Source: Erpobdella octoculata
Taxonomy: Eukaryota > Annelida > Clitellata > Hirudinida > Erpobdellidae
Assembly (NCBI GenBank): GCA_963978895.1
Contig: OZ022246.1
Span: forward strand, 8,257,142-8,321,141
DNA: 64,000 nucleotides
Reading direction: 5' to 3'
Shown here: positions 61,510 to 64,000 of the stretch, piece by piece
Layout of the letters: the number at the start of each line of letters is the position of its first letter
How positions within the stretch are numbered: the stretch's first letter is position 1
The notes under the pieces: model-generated
Databases searched by the model: none
Told to the model about the DNA's origin: nothing
The model's input: the letters and a program-made list of their open reading frames with translations, nothing else
Made by a program: the position numbers and the translations under genes

Positions 61510-64000
61510 ATGCATCTTCTACTCATCTTCATACTATGCATCTTCGTGGGATCTTCAGTCTCACAACCTCCCGGTAAGCGACTTCGGTTTTGAATTAGTA
61601 AGAAACATCAACATTCTTATAAAGCAAATTAATTTATTTAAAAAAATCTTAAAGGTACATTATTTGAATAATGTGCAACGAAGCATAATTATTGTAGACT
61701 GTTAACGAGTATAAATAATTATTTTTACACCCAGGTCAAGTAGTGTCGGTAAACAAAAACCAAGCTCTTTTAAGTTGTGTTGTTCCTAAGGAGTTACGAT
61801 TTCAAAACACGACGGTTTCATGGATGGGACCTAACGAATTAGTTGTCATCGGAAACGAAGTTGTACCAAAGTACAAAGATATTATAGATCTTGTTGGAGA
61901 CAGGAGGGTAGGCGAGCATCATGTTCTCATTAAATTTTCTCAATTCCCCGATCACGTTGGATTGTGGATTTGCATGGCAGGTCTTCCTGTTCGTTTTGTT
62001 TCCAAAACAAACCTTACACTTCTTATTCCACCGGATGTTATGGTAACAATGCACAGCATGTTTATATATTTGAGTTGAATTTCTTTTGTAAATGTACTTA
62101 CGCGTTTTATTCAGCTTCCATCAATTTCACCCAAGAAAGCCATAGGCAGTCATTCACCTACTGATACTTTCACTGTTAAATGCTCTGGACATTATTCCCT
62201 ACCTCCACTCACTCTAATATGGACAAAAAGTAATTAAAAATAACTATTTATTTAACTTATATTGATGTTATTCAGTAATTTATTCTAAAATTTTATACGA
62301 AGTTACGATTTTTAGATAAATTAGAGATTCTAATTACAAAACTATTGGAGGGTGGGGCGAAATGTTGAAACGACCCAAAAGTTTCAAAGTTTTATTTTTA
62401 AAATGACCGGGGAAATAAGTAGTTGTAGGTACATTTTCTAAACCTTCTCCAAAAACGTATACATTTTTTCTCTAAAATAAATATTGATGGGGAGGGGGTA
62501 ATCTTACGTACTTTCAATTTAAAGTCAAGGTCAAAGGAGACTTACATCAACGTTAGGTAGAAAACACAATTCAACATCAGGGTGTTCAACATCAGGGTGC
62601 CCCACTATAACGTCAGGTGGGAAGTGGGAATGCCCCCCCTTGTCCTTTAAAATTGACCTACCTGGTTAACCTTTAAATCGATACCTTTACAAATCACAAC
62701 AATTTTCGAATTAATATTTCTGATTAGGCTTATTATTAAATTTATAGTAAGCATAGTGACCAAAAGTAGTTGGTAATTCGTTCTCTTGATTTCAGTAAAG
62801 TTTAAATGTGACACCCGGCAAACTGAACTAAAACAAAATCCGCTTCATAGAAAATATTTTGACAGATTTTCACGTCTTCTCAACTAGTGATTAAATTCCC
62901 GAAAATAGAAAATATCGCTTCAACGCTTTCAAGAGTGAAACGTTGATTTGAAGCTGATTTCACCAACAAAAAAACTATTTCGAAACAAAAATCAGCTTTT
63001 CTAGTTGCTTGTATTTAACATAATCATTCGAGATCAATCTTCCTTGCATAATAGGAACATGTCCAAGCGAGGAAAAAAGTAAAGAAAATCTGAAAATTCA
63101 GATATGCGTCAGGAAGTTCTTTGGCTTTATTTCAGTTTACTGCTGTTTCAGTTTTGAAGCACCCGGTATAGAAGATTATGAATTATTTTAAAAAAATCTC
63201 AAAGACACTACGATTCATTTTATGTAAACACAAACACCGCCTACAAGAAACTCGTGAGGGAAAACGTTGTACATAGAGTAGATGTTATTAAAAACTCCAC
63301 CCATGTCAATAGTGTGTAGAAAATAAATGCACCGTATTCACACTTTTGTGGATTGTTGACTCATCACTCATCTAAAGTGTTGTTGTACACACTAAATCCT
63401 TGTACAGTGTACAGATAAGTGGTTGCTTCACAAAAGGTTCTGTGGTTTCAGTAATAAAATTAAAAACTCAAATGACTGATATTATGTAACTCAGTAAAAC
63501 GTGTCACCATTCTCACGTTCAATTACTTTATTTCAACATTTTATGGCTGTGAGAATTCAAATTTTGTTCAGCCAGGCATGGTTGTTTGAGCCACTGGCTG
63601 ATGTGAGTCATACCGTGCCATAAACGTTCAGGGAAGAGTAATCTGGTGATCAATAAATAAATAAATGAATAAATAAATAAATAAATAAATATGCTACTGT
63701 GATCTCCACTGTCAATCCTCTCGAGTCATTCCCACGGTTCAAACTCATGTTTACATCCCTGTTAGCATGTATAAGCAGGGAACATACTTTGTTCCCAGCA
63801 CATACTATAAATGTGTTTAAAATAGACTTTGTAATTTCAACCTTCAAAATCGCTTACAATAAGAAATATTTATTTGATTTTGATTTTGAAATTCAGATTC
63901 CGGTCCGGATGTAGAGTTCGAAGTTTCTCCACCAAGTTATATTGTGTCTAGAACGGGTTTGGTTTCTGTCAGCGTCAAGTTAATCTTAACCAATCAGAAC
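61510..64000 (+). CDS. Immunoglobulin-superfamily protein, first four exons (runs off the right edge)
   Basis: Exons 61510-61573, 61735-62042, 62115-62229 and 63897-64000+ join in frame at GT-AG borders. Exon 1 is a signal peptide (MHLLLIFILCIFVGSSVS). Exon 2 encodes a V-type Ig domain: Cys36, Trp51 and Cys101 in DHVGLWIC (the D-x-G-x-Y-x-C motif with Trp for Tyr), with NTT and NLT glycosylation sites. Exon 3 starts a second domain (VKCSGHYSLPPLTLIWTK). Exon 4 begins NSGPDVEFEVSPPSYIV and continues past the window. The layout (V then C2-like domain after a signal peptide) suits a cell-surface adhesion or recognition protein of the nectin/Kirrel/CD80 style. The exact family and any membrane anchor lie outside the window. 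Confidence 0.75.
62335..62640 (-). repeat. Family F-like fragment in the third Ig intron
   Basis: Shares ggggcgaaatgttgaa, taagtagttgtaggtac and cttctccaaaaacg with the F copies at 17100-17275 and 59840-60000. Ends not preserved. Confidence 0.45.
63650..63691. repeat. (AAAT)n microsatellite in the Ig intron
   Basis: About ten aaat units with one aatg interruption. Confidence 0.9.

Overview
The window reads as a stretch of AT-rich nuclear genome from an invertebrate animal. The evidence is spliced genes with GT-AG introns, a rhodopsin-class peptide receptor, a Fer3-type bHLH factor, a TMEM98 orthologue, THAP and immunoglobulin-superfamily genes, and a heavy load of eukaryotic DNA transposons and microsatellites. 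The gene set and repeat style suit a lophotrochozoan (annelid or mollusc type), but nothing here fixes the species. No prokaryotic operon, CRISPR or phage feature is present.

Host genes, left to right: (1) a single-coding-exon class A GPCR on + (1205-2668); (2) a Fer3/FERD3L-like bHLH gene on + (30803-32467) with a probable second coding exon; (3) a five-exon TMEM98 orthologue on + (38188-39350) that can be spliced base by base; (4) a nine-exon THAP-domain gene on + (50438-53298), in which a three-exon module is tandemly duplicated; (5) the first four exons of a secreted or membrane immunoglobulin-superfamily gene on + (61510 to past the right edge). The genes are unrelated in function and lie in the same direction, separated by repeats.

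Most of the rest is mobile DNA. There is an apparently intact hAT transposon (41619-45318) with 16-bp terminal inverted repeats, an 8-bp target duplication and a spliced 694-residue transposase. There is a Merlin (IS1016-like) transposase with a single internal stop (46190-47152), a spliced MULE transposase remnant next to a PHD-like exon (9732-10884), a CR1/Jockey-type reverse-transcriptase fossil (25853-27280), a second hAT C-terminal fossil (57831-58345), and several non-autonomous hAT-like elements with matching 8-bp target duplications. One tRNA-derived SINE is present.

The dominant class is a set of Helitron-like non-autonomous elements. They start with TCTATATATATA-type 5' ends and finish with a short hairpin followed by CTAG, with an A/T flank. 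They carry either an 18-bp GC-rich minisatellite (here called HEL-A) or a 157-bp AT-rich tandem repeat (HEL-B). A Helitron protein fossil with a matching 3' hairpin-CTAG end at 54592-55470 supports this assignment. Several of these elements abut, nest or are inverted copies of each other, and one has a paralogous empty site inside the window.

Microsatellites are extreme, notably an 848-bp (AAT)n(GAT)n(AAT)n block at 36002-36849 and many (TA)n tracts. Long stretches (for example 19.5-22.4 kb, 29.1-30.8 kb, 32.5-34.4 kb) show no recognisable gene. All family assignments come from reading motifs by eye; no database search was run.
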